In this document: positions 10,061-20,619 of the stretch, piece by piece
Position numbering within the stretch: the stretch's first letter is position 1
How the letters are laid out: every line of letters starts with the position of its first letter
From: Beroe ovata
Lineage: Eukaryota > Ctenophora > Nuda > Beroida > Beroidae
DNA: 23,885 nucleotides
NCBI GenBank assembly: GCA_946803715.1
Contig: CAMPET010000118.1
Span: forward strand, 120,518 to 144,402
Direction: 5' to 3'
Notes under the pieces: model-generated
Database searches by the model: none
What the model was told of the DNA's origin: nothing
Seen by the model: only the letters and a program-made list of their open reading frames with translations
Translations under genes and position numbers: made by a program

Positions 10061-11273
10061 CTGCGAAATAGAGAGTTTCATCTCTGAGCAGATGAAAGAT
10101 TGGAATTTCAGTACGCCAAAAATAGGTAGTCATGTTATAGAGAAGCAACACTTACCAGCTCAAAAGAAAAGTTAAAAGAAGGTTTATCTCACACAAACAG
10201 AGATGGGTTATTACATTGGATGAGTGGAGATAATACCTATAATACACGTGATGTGGATGTGTGAGTGCGTGATGAGGCTATAATAGATGTCAGCAGCAGC
10301 AGCTATCGCAAATTTCAAAAGGATACGTCAAAAGGATACGTCTGTCTGATTCATGTCATGTTGTCACAATTGTTCACAAATTGAATCCATGCGTTTATAT
10401 ATCATTTCCATATTTTGCTTTTAGCCATTGACTGAACATTGAAATTAATTGGGGGAGTTACTGATAAGTATGCTCGTCAAAGTTAGAAATATAATAGGTA
10501 GGTACCTAGATAGGTGCAAGATTCCGCGATGTAATACAATTCAATATGAATACCAAGATTGCCTTTTACTTATTTTAATCATGTGAATTGTGGATGACTG
10601 AAAATGCCTGGTAGAAGGTAGTACCACGTTTACATGTTACAACCAAATGCAAACAACAACAAGTAACAAGGATTGAAGGTCCGTAACGTATGAAAATTGC
10701 TGGCATCATGATAAGAGTACAGGTGTTATCTAGGCGCGATCAACCAAACCTGTCTCGGTAAATGAGTGGTCAGAGCTTCTCATCCCGGGTTGGACGTAAT
10801 TGCATGTTATTAACCACCTGGGTACTAATTGGAATCTCGAGAAATGTCGCTCTGCGATTGGCCAGCATGTCTGTCAACTCGGCTCCCATTGGTGTAACAA
10901 AATCACGTGACTAAGTTTCCTTTGACCAGCGGTTGTTAAAGATAACACGGTTATAAGAAACTTCCATCTATTTTAGTGGTGAACTTCATCTTTGAGAACA
11001 GGTGCTATTTCGTTGTCAGGGTAACGTCTGAACAACACAGCGAGTTGAACTGAGGTACTTCATCTATGAGTTTGAGCTGAGTGACAGTTACAATATTGTT
11101 GTGAAATATTTCAGAAATAAGTAAATAAAGGTGGTGGACGGTGGAATCAGATGGATTGGTTGGTCTGAGTGTCTTTATGTCTGACACAGAAGCAGTTACC
11201 AAATGTTTTCGGGTTTGGTTTCCAGATTGCCACGGCTATCACTTATTATATTCCATCTATAGCAGGTTTATCC
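10061..11273. promoter_or_regulatory. Divergent intergenic region with CCAAT and CACGTG elements
   Basis: This lies between the minus-strand GPCR and the plus-strand UPF0598 gene and should hold both promoters plus the missing first GPCR exon. The densest group of known motifs is at 10857-10910: two inverted CCAAT boxes (ATTGG at 10857 and 10888) and TCACGTGA at 10903-10910. Another CACGTG is at 10245. A direct repeat CAAAAGGATACGT occurs twice near 10317-10343. I found no convincing signal-peptide exon on the minus strand. The in-frame ATG upstream of 10060 (MTTYFWRTE) does not look like a signal peptide. Confidence 0.5.
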
Positions 11274-12753
11274 ATGATATTATGTGGTCAGATTCTCCAT
11301 CTATCAATCAGAACTGTCTGTCCACGACATTGTAAAGCAGAGTCCTGGCCCCTGCTCCTCCATCAAAACAGAAAACTACACATTGACCGGGGATATGAGC
11401 AAGGGCAGCTCCATAATGAAGAAAGACAATACTTCTACTACATTGATCACCAAGGGATGGTAAGTCAGATCTCATTCTCTATTGATGAAGTATTGTACCT
11501 ACACGTCTTATTTCATGTGTACCTATTAAGCTATTAGAGTCTCTTCCGTGTAAAAACCCTCTTTTCAGCTCTTCCTCGACGATGCAAGAATGAAGAACTT
11601 TACTTCCTGTTTCAAAGGTAACTTTTGCAAGAAAGCTTCAGATTCTCGGGTACTCATCGCCGTATTTCAGTTAGAAGTTCGACAAGTTACACACGCATAT
11701 GAACTGCATCCTAGATTCTTCAATCTTCAGGCATACCTTGCAGAGTGTAGAGTGTAGAGTCAGGACTCTACACTCTACAGTCTATAATCGACAATCTATG
11801 GTAGAGTGTAGACTATAGAGCAGATTGATGTTGATAATTTAATGGGACTAAAGTAAAGGTCTAAGGACGTGCGTTGTACTTGTATCATTTTCAATCTCGA
11901 TTTTTTGATGCAATATGGATCTTATGATTATATCTCATTCCATGCAGAGAAGAAGTTCCTCAAATTCTTCCTGTCTCGACTGAGAGTTAACAGGAAGGGG
12001 AATGATGACTGGCCGTATGTATCTCCGTGTGGAGACGAGATGAACTATGTGAGGTGTGATGACCTACCTGTAGTGTTCCAGGCTATTATTGATGGTAGGT
12101 AGGATGAAGTAGGTAGTACTCGATATCTTTGATAACACTATGACAGAGTGACGACTGCGTACTTCCGATTTACAATGAATAATACTTATATCGGTGTACA
12201 CGCAATATAAACACTCTATATAACAGAGGAAACTGACAGACCAATGTTAAGTTGGGGTGACACCAAGGGACTCCTCACTTTTCCCCTGGATCTCAGTTCT
12301 ATAGCAATGTGTCCAATGAGTGGGAGAGTGTACCATCCGGCACCGCCAAGACAGGGTATGACTATCAGTTAGTAGATGAACTTTAGTGTGTGTGTGTGTG
12401 TGTGTGTGTGCGTGTGTGTGTGTGTGNNNNNNNNNNNNNNNNNNNNNNNNNNNNNNNNNNNNNNNNNNNNNNNNNNNNNNNNNNNNNNNNNNNNNNNNNN
12501 NNNNNNNNNNNNNNNNNNNNNNNNNNNNNNNNNNNNNNNNNNNNNNNNNNNNNNNNNNNNNNNNNNNNNNNNNNNNNNNNNNNNNNNNNNNNNNNNNNNN
12601 NNNNNNNNNNNNNNNNNNNNNNNNNNNNNNNNNNNNNNNNNNNNNNNNNNNNNNNNNNNNNNNNNNNNNNNNNNNNNNNNNNNNNNNNNNNNNNNNNNNN
12701 NNNNNNNNNNNNNNNNNNNNNNNNNNNNNNNNNNNNNNNNNNNNNNNNNNNNN

Positions 12754-12785
<32 letters not shown>

Positions 12786-13178
12786 TTGTGTGTGTGTGCT
12801 TTACATTGGTTTAAACTAAGAAATACAATTCACTGTTTCCTGCAGGAGGAGTAGGATTGATCACATCGAAGGTTGCTATCGAAATTGCTAGCAACTTCGT
12901 ATTTGATGACAACGCCTCTTGCGCAGACAGACCCATTGCAATTGAATGGTGTGGAGAGCGTCATACTCTACATCATGAGGTTTGTGATTCGGTGACCATG
13001 CCAGATACGAGTTCATTTGGATACCTAGCGAATTTTGCTTAATTCCTGATTTTATAAAGAAGTAAGGAAGACTGATAAAGATGCACAAGTAACAAGGTGT
13101 TACCTATTCATCTAGGTACTGACACTGTTAGAGGGAAGGCCGGCTCTGGGACGTTATAGTGAATCACTGGCTGACTGA
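11274..13178 (+). CDS. C8orf82: UPF0598 family protein (C8orf82 homologue)
   Basis: Function is not established for this conserved family; mitochondrial location is likely. Exons: 11274-11459, 11569-11617, 11948-12094, 12227-12355, 12846-12979, 13116-13178, all phases closing, giving 235 residues (human about 216). Family signatures in order: YEQGQ, QYFYYIDHQGM, LFLDDARMKNFTSCFK, EKKFLKFFLSRLRVN, PYVSPCGDEMNYVRCDD, PVVF, GRVYHPAPPRQGGVGLITS, and a C-terminal HHEVLTLLEGRPALGRYSE. The first ATG in frame gives a basic, acid-poor N-terminus (MILCGQILHLSIRTVCPRHC), fitting a transit peptide. If the last intron is retained, the frame stops at 13042 instead. The assembly gap lies inside intron 4. 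Confidence 0.92.
11746..11779. repeat. Perfect 15-bp hairpin in UPF0598 intron 2
   Basis: TGTAGAGTGTAGAGT (746-760) and ACTCTACACTCTACA (765-779) are exact reverse complements separated by CAGG. A further related copy, GGTAGAGTGTAGACTATAGAG, lies near 11800. Confidence 0.85.
12386..12799. repeat. (TG)n microsatellite containing an assembly gap
   Basis: A GT/TG dinucleotide run before 12426 and after 12754 flanks 327 N bases. Open frames across it are only Val-Cys repeats plus unknown residues and are not genes. It lies within intron 4 (12356-12845) of the UPF0598 gene. Confidence 0.95.
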
Positions 13179-13455
13179 AATTCTCGCTATGTCATTGTTA
13201 TCAAATGGGAACTTGGACGATTCTGATGCTATTCCGGATTGTAGTGGTGCAATATTGAGAAAGTGTTTAGCGACTGATGAATTTATAGTTGTATTAAAAT
13301 GGATGAACGTATGTCGTATAATCTATATCAGTTGTAACTTGTGACCAACTGTGGATTCGCTGTTTGATCTTCGTGTATTTTTAAGGTACATTCAATCGCC
13401 AACATATTCATGTATCTTATTTTCCCAATGAACTCACTATACTCATTCCTACAGC
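13179..13455 (+). other. Short UPF0598-CARMIL intergenic gap with poly(A) signal
   Basis: Only 277 bases separate the UPF0598 stop from the CARMIL ATG. ATTAAA at 13293-13298, about 115 bases past the stop, is the best poly(A) hexamer, followed by GT-rich sequence. TTCCTACAG ends two bases before the ATG at 13456, so a 5' UTR intron or a trans-spliced leader acceptor is possible. Confidence 0.5.
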
Positions 13456-16400
13456 ATGAATGACGTTTTGCTACTGGAAGCGGAAGAATTGAGAGGTGCG
13501 GAATTTGCGATTGCTGCTCTACACAGTACACATAGCCCCTATATTTCTAGTGTAATCAACCATCACTTACCATTGATGAGTCACCAAACACATCATTGAT
13601 GAGTCATCAAACACATCATTGATGAGTCATCAAAAACATCAGGATTTATAGCGAAGCACGTGGGTTCTGACATACTCCTAGCACAGCAAGTTTCACACGT
13701 GAACAAGAACAAGCATGAGTCGAGTGTGCTTGCACTCAGCAGACACAGGGTTATCCTCTACAATAGTCGTACTAAACGTGTGAGTAGTGAGTGTCCTAGC
13801 TATTTCGTGGCTTATTGAAATGGCTATCTAGGGTCAGCTGCTGACCATCTCTGCTGACTCTCCGACCACTCTATCATTGAGTTGGTCTCCGTGTTTCCAA
13901 CAACCAAGTAGTCGAGTCACCCGTATGCCACCCCGTCTGCTATACCCAGTGCTCCAGTGGGACTTTACCACTTTATCACTTTCCCTAACTCTTACCTATT
14001 TGTTTCAGGTGGATCACAACATAAACTTCCTGGAAATAAACAGTCTTACCAGTGGATCTAACAGCACTGTGAGTCTGGGGAATGCAAAATATGTACATGA
14101 TCTTGCTCCTATAGCAAATAACTGTTGGGTTTCATTGAGTGACATATGATTTGTTAGAGTGACAATCATTACGGCAAATCTGCCCTGGTACTGAAAGTGC
14201 AATCCCAGGTATCACTGAGCTCGGAGAAAGTGCTGATACAGCTGGAGGGAACTGATATGGACGCGTTCATCATTCAGTTCTTCGTTCTACTCTCGCTTTC
14301 GTTTCCTGCCTGTAAACTGAGGTAAGCCCCCCATTGTCGTAGCAAATGTGAGAGTGACGCAGCAACTTGAACCCATACTGGTAACACGTGATTTGTAACA
14401 TGTGAATTGTAACACGTGACTTGTAACACGTGATTTGTAACACGTGACTTGTAACACGTGACTCATTACTATTCTTTCTCAGCCTGAATAAGGAACTGCA
14501 ATCAAAATTACCAGGGTATGTACACTGCATCCGCTAATAGAGCTGCCCACCTATGGGTATATCATGCTACTAGCACATAGAAACCATCATCAAACTTACA
14601 AGTGCATATCAGGATGCGTATATTACGGCGTGTGTATATTACGGCGTGTGTATATCACGACGCGTGTATATTACGCCGTGTGTATATCAGGATGTGTAAT
14701 GTGTATATTACGGCGTGGGTATATGATGGCGAGTGTATATTACGGCGTGTGTATATCAGGGTGTGTAATGTGCATATTACGGCGTGCTTCGTATAGCGGT
14801 CTGCACGATCCGTTGATGAAATACCTACAGCGTGTCCAAAATTTCATCATGACTTGTTAACACCACTGCACCACTGTATCGAAAGAGTGCTAACATCAGA
14901 ACGGGGCTCTGGAGTTTTTTGATAGATTGACGAGCAAACCACGCTGATCTATTGATTTGCACAAACCTCATTTACTGAACTGCTTTCTTGCCAATAACTC
15001 TGCACTGAATGCGCTGTCGTTGTTAGTGATGCAGAAGAATGAATTTAGTCTAGTATTACTATCTGTTAAAAGTACTTCCCGTTACCATCTTGGGGATGGA
15101 ACTGGTGCATGTCCACTGTTCATTGATGCATGAATGTATCTTTGTGTCTAACTTTGTATCCACTGTCTATAATATAGTCGAGTTTATCAAACCGTGACGT
15201 CACAAGACGCTCTGCAGGAGTCTGAAAACATACAAAATCCTGCCCGACTCGCGAGAGGATCGTATCGTAACGAGAGTGGAGTCGCTGACAGAAACGGGAG
15301 ACGACAGCATCACTCTGCTCACCACGTTCAGACCTGCTTACGAAGCGTTCTGTGATTTCTACTCCATTCCACCACTATCCATAGTTGTTTGGGTGAGTCC
15401 AGTTACTTGCAGTACCTGCAATCCACATACATCTATACACGTTGTGTATATACATATTATAGTTCTGTCGACAATCGGTAAGCGCGTGTGTAAGTGCATG
15501 TGTGTTCTGTGTAGTGGGTGTGAAGGTTATTTGTACAAAAGCCCTTATAGTATGCTGCACCAACATTCCATTATACAATCAATGAAATACGCTCGTATCA
15601 TCCGCTTCACCTGACAACAATAATAAAGGCCGAGTACGGAAGTAAATGAATCCAAGCTCTGATGATCACAGGGATTTTGCCAAACTTACTGGAACGCGCG
15701 AACGCCGAATCGCTTCAGCAGATCTATCATGCGCGTATTTTGGTCACGTGACCGCGCGCTCGGCTGCGCGCGTTTGCGGGAGATCTCGCAACAGACTGGA
15801 TGATGAATGTAGATACATAACACGGAAATAAAAAATCAGATCCATTTATTACTACCTCAGACAGAACGGGTGTAGTTGTCTACTCGGAGATCTAGGAAAT
15901 GATTGTGTCATGTGCCTTATCACAATTTATTGCATGTCTTCCTCCAATGAGACTGACTTCCTTGTTTACAGATAATCGAACAAGTTTACTACGTGCAGAA
16001 AAGGAATGTTTTCAATCTCCAAGATTTCGACCATCTACCGACTGGGTGATTAATCATTCTACTGATTCTTTATACGGTGATAGAATTACTTCTATTCGAG
16101 TATAGTGGTTCAACTGGATCTCGATTTCAGGCACATTTTAGCAGCACTCAGTACGATCAAGTTTGTTGGTTGGTTTAAGGGAATCAAAAGCAAAGATAAG
16201 AAGTTGGTAAGAACTGTCTACGGTTAATCTTCAGATCTCATCTCGTAATGTACCGGTGATCCTATCTCAACTCATTTCACATTCACAGGGTACCGAAGTT
16301 ATTCAGAAGATATTTGCACTTTGCAGGATCTATCCCTCTCTCAACTATCTATCCCTCTCTGGTGTTGGTCCACAAATCTCGTGAGTTGACACTTTCTCCC

Positions 16401-19400
16401 ATTTTTATTTCCCCAATCCCCATGTGGTTCGCTCATAGATCACTCCATTAGTGACTTCCTGGATGTATTCCATTCCGCTGATCTGAAGATTTCATCTATC
16501 GACTTCTCTGATAATGGGCTTGAGGACAAGAGTGCTGCAGTGCTGTGCAATGGGATATACAAGCTTACAGGACTCCAACATCTCTCACTCTCGGGAAATA
16601 ACTTTACAGAGAGAGGTACGTACATGTACAGGTTTGAATGGTACTGCCCTCAGATTATTAATAGAGTTGTCATGGTACTGCCCTCAGATTATTAATGGAG
16701 TTGTCATGTCCTCAGATAGTAATTTTTCCCCCTCGTCCCAGGTCTTAAGATGATCGTGGACGCTCTGAAGCAAGCTTCTTGTCCATCTCTCCTGACTTTG
16801 TCCTTGGATAGATGCACGAACATAAAATCTGACGGGTGGGCATGCTTCTTCGACCTGTTGTGTCACTGTGTTTCACTGCAAGAACTCTCTGTGTCAGACA
16901 CCACTATACCTCTGGAGGCCGTGAGTCTTTCATCCGAGGATATTTTCTACTGTCTATGATAATGTAGACTCGATATTCTATTCAAGATATCGCCATCTGA
17001 GCTCTCTTGTCTCGGAATGACGACAACCCAATGATGATATCTATTCAAGATAGGATAACTCCGAATTCGTGTTATCGGCGCTAATTTCTGGGTATCAAGG
17101 ACACACACTGGTATTCTCCCCAGATCTGGACTCCACTTCTGGTTGGGTGCACCGCACATATTAGAGTTCTAAACCTGGCTGGAACTCGATACAATAGCAA
17201 CAGGGTATCGCCGTGCTATCAGAAAATGAACAGGTTCCTGCATCCCGCTATAAGGGTCGACAGTTAATGTTTTTGTCCATTCTTTTGTAGAAGGAGCCAC
17301 TGACCTGGCGTCCCTGTCTCAGGTTCATTGTTACCTGTCAAGAGCTGAGCTCTATTGATATGTCAAGGTGTAAGGTTCCTCCTGACATCCTGAAACTCCT
17401 TCTCAAAGGTCTGTCTGACAACATCCTGTTAAACAATGTGACAGTGGATATCAGCTCATCTGAGGTAAATAGCATGCAATACAAATGCTGTGATCAATGC
17501 CTGTATTTCGACAAGTCCAGACATCCCCACTTCCTCTTCAGCTTGGCGTACCCGGCATAAGGTTGCTGGGCAGTCTCGTACCGACGGTTAGCAGTGTCTC
17601 CAGACTGATTCTCAGCAACAATGAGGCTGAGACAGAGTTGGTATCGCTCCTGGCAGCTCTGCATGGGAACAAGGGAATTAAACACCTGGATATTAGCAAC
17701 AACATCACCAAACTCAAGTAATACGTCATCATACTCTAGAACACTCTTCTCGATATCACAGTATTACACATAGCAACCATCCCGGCACCCCATGCTACAC
17801 GTTGTTATAGCAACCATCACGGCACCCCATGCTACACGTTGTTATAGCAACCATCGCGGCACCCCATGCTACACGTTGTTATAGCAACAATCTGTCCTAG
17901 GGACAAGGAGATGTTTGTGAAGTGCCTTGTGTCGCTGGCTGAGGACAAAGACAGTGCGTTACAGAGCATCAACATTGCTAACATGCGTCTCAAGAGTGAT
18001 CTCACCCCATTTCTAGGTATGCCGCTATCTAAATGTCATGATTCCGTATCGGGGAGCGGACCAAACAATAACCCGCAGACAAACCATCTGAGGGGCTCAG
18101 GATTTGTCCTGGAGGTTACCTAAGAATCGCCACTTCAATTAATTGAGAAGTATGGACACGGGAAACCGATAACACCTTATTTTTCAGAGTGTCTAGCGTA
18201 CAATAGGAAGATCCTAGAGTTGGACATTAGTGGAAACAACATTAGCAACAACGGTGCCCGGTTGCTCGCTCAATCACTTTCCGTCAACAAAACTATCAGG
18301 TAAACTATTGAAATATCGGGGATATTTCGATCCTTGTCCACGCATAGGATAGTAGGATATTTCTATTAGGAACCTTCTAAGGATAGATACTCGGCTCCCG
18401 TTGATTTACGATATAGATTTAGGTTCCCAGTATGCAGTTCCTACCTGTAGGTAGGTCCCTATGCAATTTGGAAACATACTGAATGCGGGTGGCCAGGGTC
18501 AAATTCAATTTTACAATTTAATACCATTTTAGTCCTTGACAGGCTCTTATCTGACTATAATATATGACCTTCATCATGAAATGAATTATAGAATTATATT
18601 AGAGCTCTTTAACTTAAAGTAGTGACGCAGTTTCCATGCAGTGTTGACGCACTTTGAGTTTTCACCTTATATGGCAGTTCAGTTACCCAGCTTCCATATG
18701 TCCTGGTCTTGCCACCATTTTGCCACACCCTGATACTGAAATCCATAAAGTCGTGAATCCCATTTGAGTCCAATGTCCACGCGCTTTCTCAGTCAATGTT
18801 TTCGGTGTGTTGCTGCATATCGTATGACCGCATTGAGCAACCTTTTCCGGCGCGGCAAATTGTTGTTCCGCGATGTACAACGGATATATGGCGCGGTCAC
18901 ATTGATCACATCATTGAATTATTATATCGCTATTACCGATAACAATGGTAAAACTCTCCCTATATGTTCAGCGTAGGTTTCTTTGTTGTTGTTGTTGTTG
19001 CTTCTCGTAACCATATAGTATCACGGCATTAAGTTACTGCAGGTTGCTGTTCTATTTTCTAAACAACAACAACGACAATATTCGGAAAATATCACGATTC
19101 TTATGATTTCTCCCCGCCCCGGGGAAGTATGATAATTCCCAATTTTTATGATAATTTGATTAATATTCCACGAAATTTGTTGAATCCAGGGATTGTGAGT
19201 GTTGAAGAGTGTTGACCATGTATGATATACATTTGGTAAGTTCTGTATGAGCCGCGCACTAAGCTATACTGTTCTGTAGCTGCTGCTAGCTGCGGTACTG
19301 ATGAAGCACTATGATTGTGTCTTGTAGTTGTTCATATCATATGCCTTGATAACATTACTTTTGGGTAATTTGCATTTTGATTCGGCTATTAGCTTTAAAT

Positions 19401-19975
19401 TTAATATAGTTGCGCCAGCTGATTAATTCACTGTAATAACATTAAGCACGTAGTATGTCGCTAAATTATCGTGGTGCACAACGCATATCCGTGTAGCCTA
19501 TTCAAAGCAATGTATCGCACTTGTGATCATCAATCAAATAGATTATAGAAACGGATATACTTATAAACGTGATACCGGGTACTTCACACTGGTTATGAAA
19601 TATAAGGGCGTGGTTCAACTCCCCCTCTCTCATTTCTATTCTCTAGGAGGCTAGCACTTGATAACAACCAGATATCTCTCCAAGGATTCAGAGATCTTCT
19701 TGCAGCTCTCTCACTGTGAGTCATATACAAGTTTTTGTTGTGTGTCAATCAACTAATCTGTGGTCAAACAAAATATTTAGGCAAGCCGTGTCTCCAATTG
19801 TGTGTCTCGAATACTATGTGTCTCAAATTCTGCATTAATCTCGAACACCATATCCTGTGTCTCGAATACGACATTCCACTGACGCAGGAACAGCACGTTG
19901 CAGAGCCTTACTGTGCCATATCAAGATATAGCAAACTCGTCCAGATCGAATGAGGTTGCAGCGATTGTACATCAG
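13456..19975 (+). CDS. CARMIL: CARMIL (LRRC16) homologue, PH and LRR region
   Basis: CARMILs bind actin capping protein and regulate lamellipodial actin at the membrane. Exons: 13456-13495, 13643-13779, 14009-14068, 14158-14321, 14483-14515, 15218-15392, 15972-16045, 16131-16206, 16289-16380, 16452-16615, 16742-16920, 17124-17204, 17291-17464, 17542-17717, 17901-18016, 18188-18299, 19647-19715, 19888-19975. All phases close, giving 670 codons, about where human CARMIL1's LRR part ends. N-terminal PH-like domain: SVLALSRHRVILYNSRTKR, INFLEI, KVLIQLEGTDMDAFIIQFF. Linker: VFNLQDFDHL. Leucine-rich repeats include LQHLSLSGNNFTERG, IRVLNLAGTRYN, SSIDMSRCKVPPDILKLLLK and ILELDISGNNISNNGARLL; the cap is STLQSLTVPYQDI. 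If the last donor is not used, the frame stops at 19996. The continuation is a separate entry. Confidence 0.9.
13569..13642. repeat. Three 23-bp repeats with AP-1-like sites, CARMIL intron 1
   Basis: Copies at 13569, 13592 and 13615, each with CATTGATGAGTCA. TGAGTCA is the AP-1 consensus. The partial fourth unit (ATCAG) supplies the 3' splice site of exon 2. Confidence 0.85.
14381..14464. repeat. Six 14-bp repeats with E-boxes, CARMIL intron 4
   Basis: Unit GTAACACGTGAYTT, exact 14-base period, six copies. Five carry the palindromic E-box CACGTG and the second carries CATGTG. The array ends 18 bases before exon 5. Confidence 0.92.
14516..15217. repeat. CARMIL intron 5, with a 16-bp tandem array at about 14604-14790
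   Basis: About eleven diverged copies of GTATATTACGGCGTGT make up the first part of the intron. A longer unit (TATATCAGG-R-TGTGTAATGTG followed by ATATTACGGCG) is itself duplicated near 14683 and 14754. The Tyr/Cys/Arg-rich open frames here are repeat artefacts. I see nothing else in the rest of the intron. Confidence 0.8.
15393..15971. promoter_or_regulatory. CARMIL intron 6 with CpG-rich segment and palindromic E-box
   Basis: At about 15688-15790 the intron becomes CpG-rich (GGAACGCGCGAACGCCG, GCGCGCGTTTGCGG). It contains a 12-base palindrome GGTCACGTGACC at 15742-15753, an extended E-box of the USF/TFEB type. It could be an internal promoter or enhancer; nothing here proves it. Confidence 0.4.
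16640..16707. repeat. 34-bp direct duplication in CARMIL intron 10
   Basis: GGTACTGCCCTCAGATTATT and the following GAGTTGTCAT are repeated with one difference at period 34 (16640 and 16674). A partial third copy (CCTCAGAT) follows. The array ends about 35 bases before exon 11. Confidence 0.85.
17770..17893. repeat. 37-bp minisatellite in CARMIL intron 14
   Basis: Three nearly identical copies beginning ATAGCAACCATC-N-CGGCACC at 17770, 17807 and 17844, then a partial copy that runs into the polypyrimidine tract of exon 15 (acceptor at 17900). Confidence 0.9.
18300..19646. other. Large CARMIL intron 16
   Basis: At 1,347 bases this is far longer than its neighbours. I see a (GTT)n tract near 18979 and no convincing exon on either strand. 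It could hide an old mobile element, but I recognise no ends or coding remnants. Confidence 0.6.
19787..19873. repeat. Imperfect GTGTCTCGAATA repeats before CARMIL exon 18
   Basis: Five diverged copies of a GTGTCTCNAAT motif at about 19789, 19803, 19818, 19839 and 19857, ending about 15 bases before exon 18. An open frame through them (19735-19953) is out of phase with the CARMIL exons. Confidence 0.65.
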
Positions 19976-20184
19976 GTGAAACTTGTGGTCATGTGATCTG
20001 CCAGTAACTGTAAATCACAAAATATCCCATTTCATCTTCACAACACACATCGTGATACAACCACTGTCACTTGAATGCGGCAGTGTTTCGCCCATGCAGC
20101 CCCTTATCTGCAACCTGAGCTCCTTATATTCACTGTATTTGTTTTCGTTCTACATGCATTCAACCTTGTGAATCTGAATTAACG

Positions 20185-20619
20185 ATGCTAGATCGCGAGA
20201 CACTTCTATTGGAGAAGATCAATGACATCCATTCTATGGTGTCACAGATCCTGGCCAATCAGCGAGAGGAAAATGCAGGAGCTGCCTTGGACTCTGCAGA
20301 TATACCTTCTTCTCGTCAAGACATCGAATTAGATACTCGTTATGTTGACAGGACTGCTGTCAGTGATCCCGATACTTTCCACACATCAACTCCTGACACC
20401 ACCCGCATGGTGACAGATGACATGTTCACTCCTGGCATCATGACACCTGACATGTTCACCCCTGGACTCTTGACACCCGTTACCGGTGATGGGTCACTGG
20501 ATGTTGTACCTCTGGCGATGACCATCAGGAACCTGCTCCGTGACCTGACACCTGGAGCTGACATCCTGGGTTACACGGACGAGGCAGGAGATCACGTGAT
20601 GATAGATACCACGACATGA
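20185..20619 (+). CDS. Nested ORF 1: coiled start, Thr/Pro repeats (unrecognised)
   Basis: A 144-residue open frame from ATG within the large gap between CARMIL LRR exons and downstream helical exons. It begins with a probable coiled coil (ETLLLEKINDIHSMVSQILA), then an acidic, Ser/Thr-rich stretch with two DMFTPG units (DMFTPGIMTP, DMFTPGLLTP), then a hydrophobic LAMTIRNLLRDL segment. I recognise no family. It could be a lineage-specific CARMIL insert, because the coiled start sits where CARMIL has a helix. However, exon 18 ends in phase 0 and the only nearby acceptor (CTAG at 20189-20192) needs phase 1. It could also be a nested gene. Confidence 0.55.
   Translation: MLDRETLLLEKINDIHSMVSQILANQREENAGAALDSADIPSSRQDIELDTRYVDRTAVSDPDTFHTSTPDTTRMVTDDMFTPGIMTPDMFTPGLLTPVTGDGSLDVVPLAMTIRNLLRDLTPGADILGYTDEAGDHVMIDTTT

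Noticed and set aside
12376-12854. Open frames of Val-Cys repeats across the N run
   Set aside because: They are the translation of a (TG)n microsatellite and unknown bases inside an intron.
12980-13042. UPF0598 reading frame ending at TAA 13040-13042
   Set aside because: The donor at 12980 and acceptor at 13115 give a C-terminus (LTLLEGRPALG) that fits the family better. The read-through form remains possible as a retained-intron isoform.
14564-14860. Tyr/Cys/Arg-rich open frames in CARMIL intron 5
   Set aside because: They translate the 16-bp tandem repeat and have no other support.
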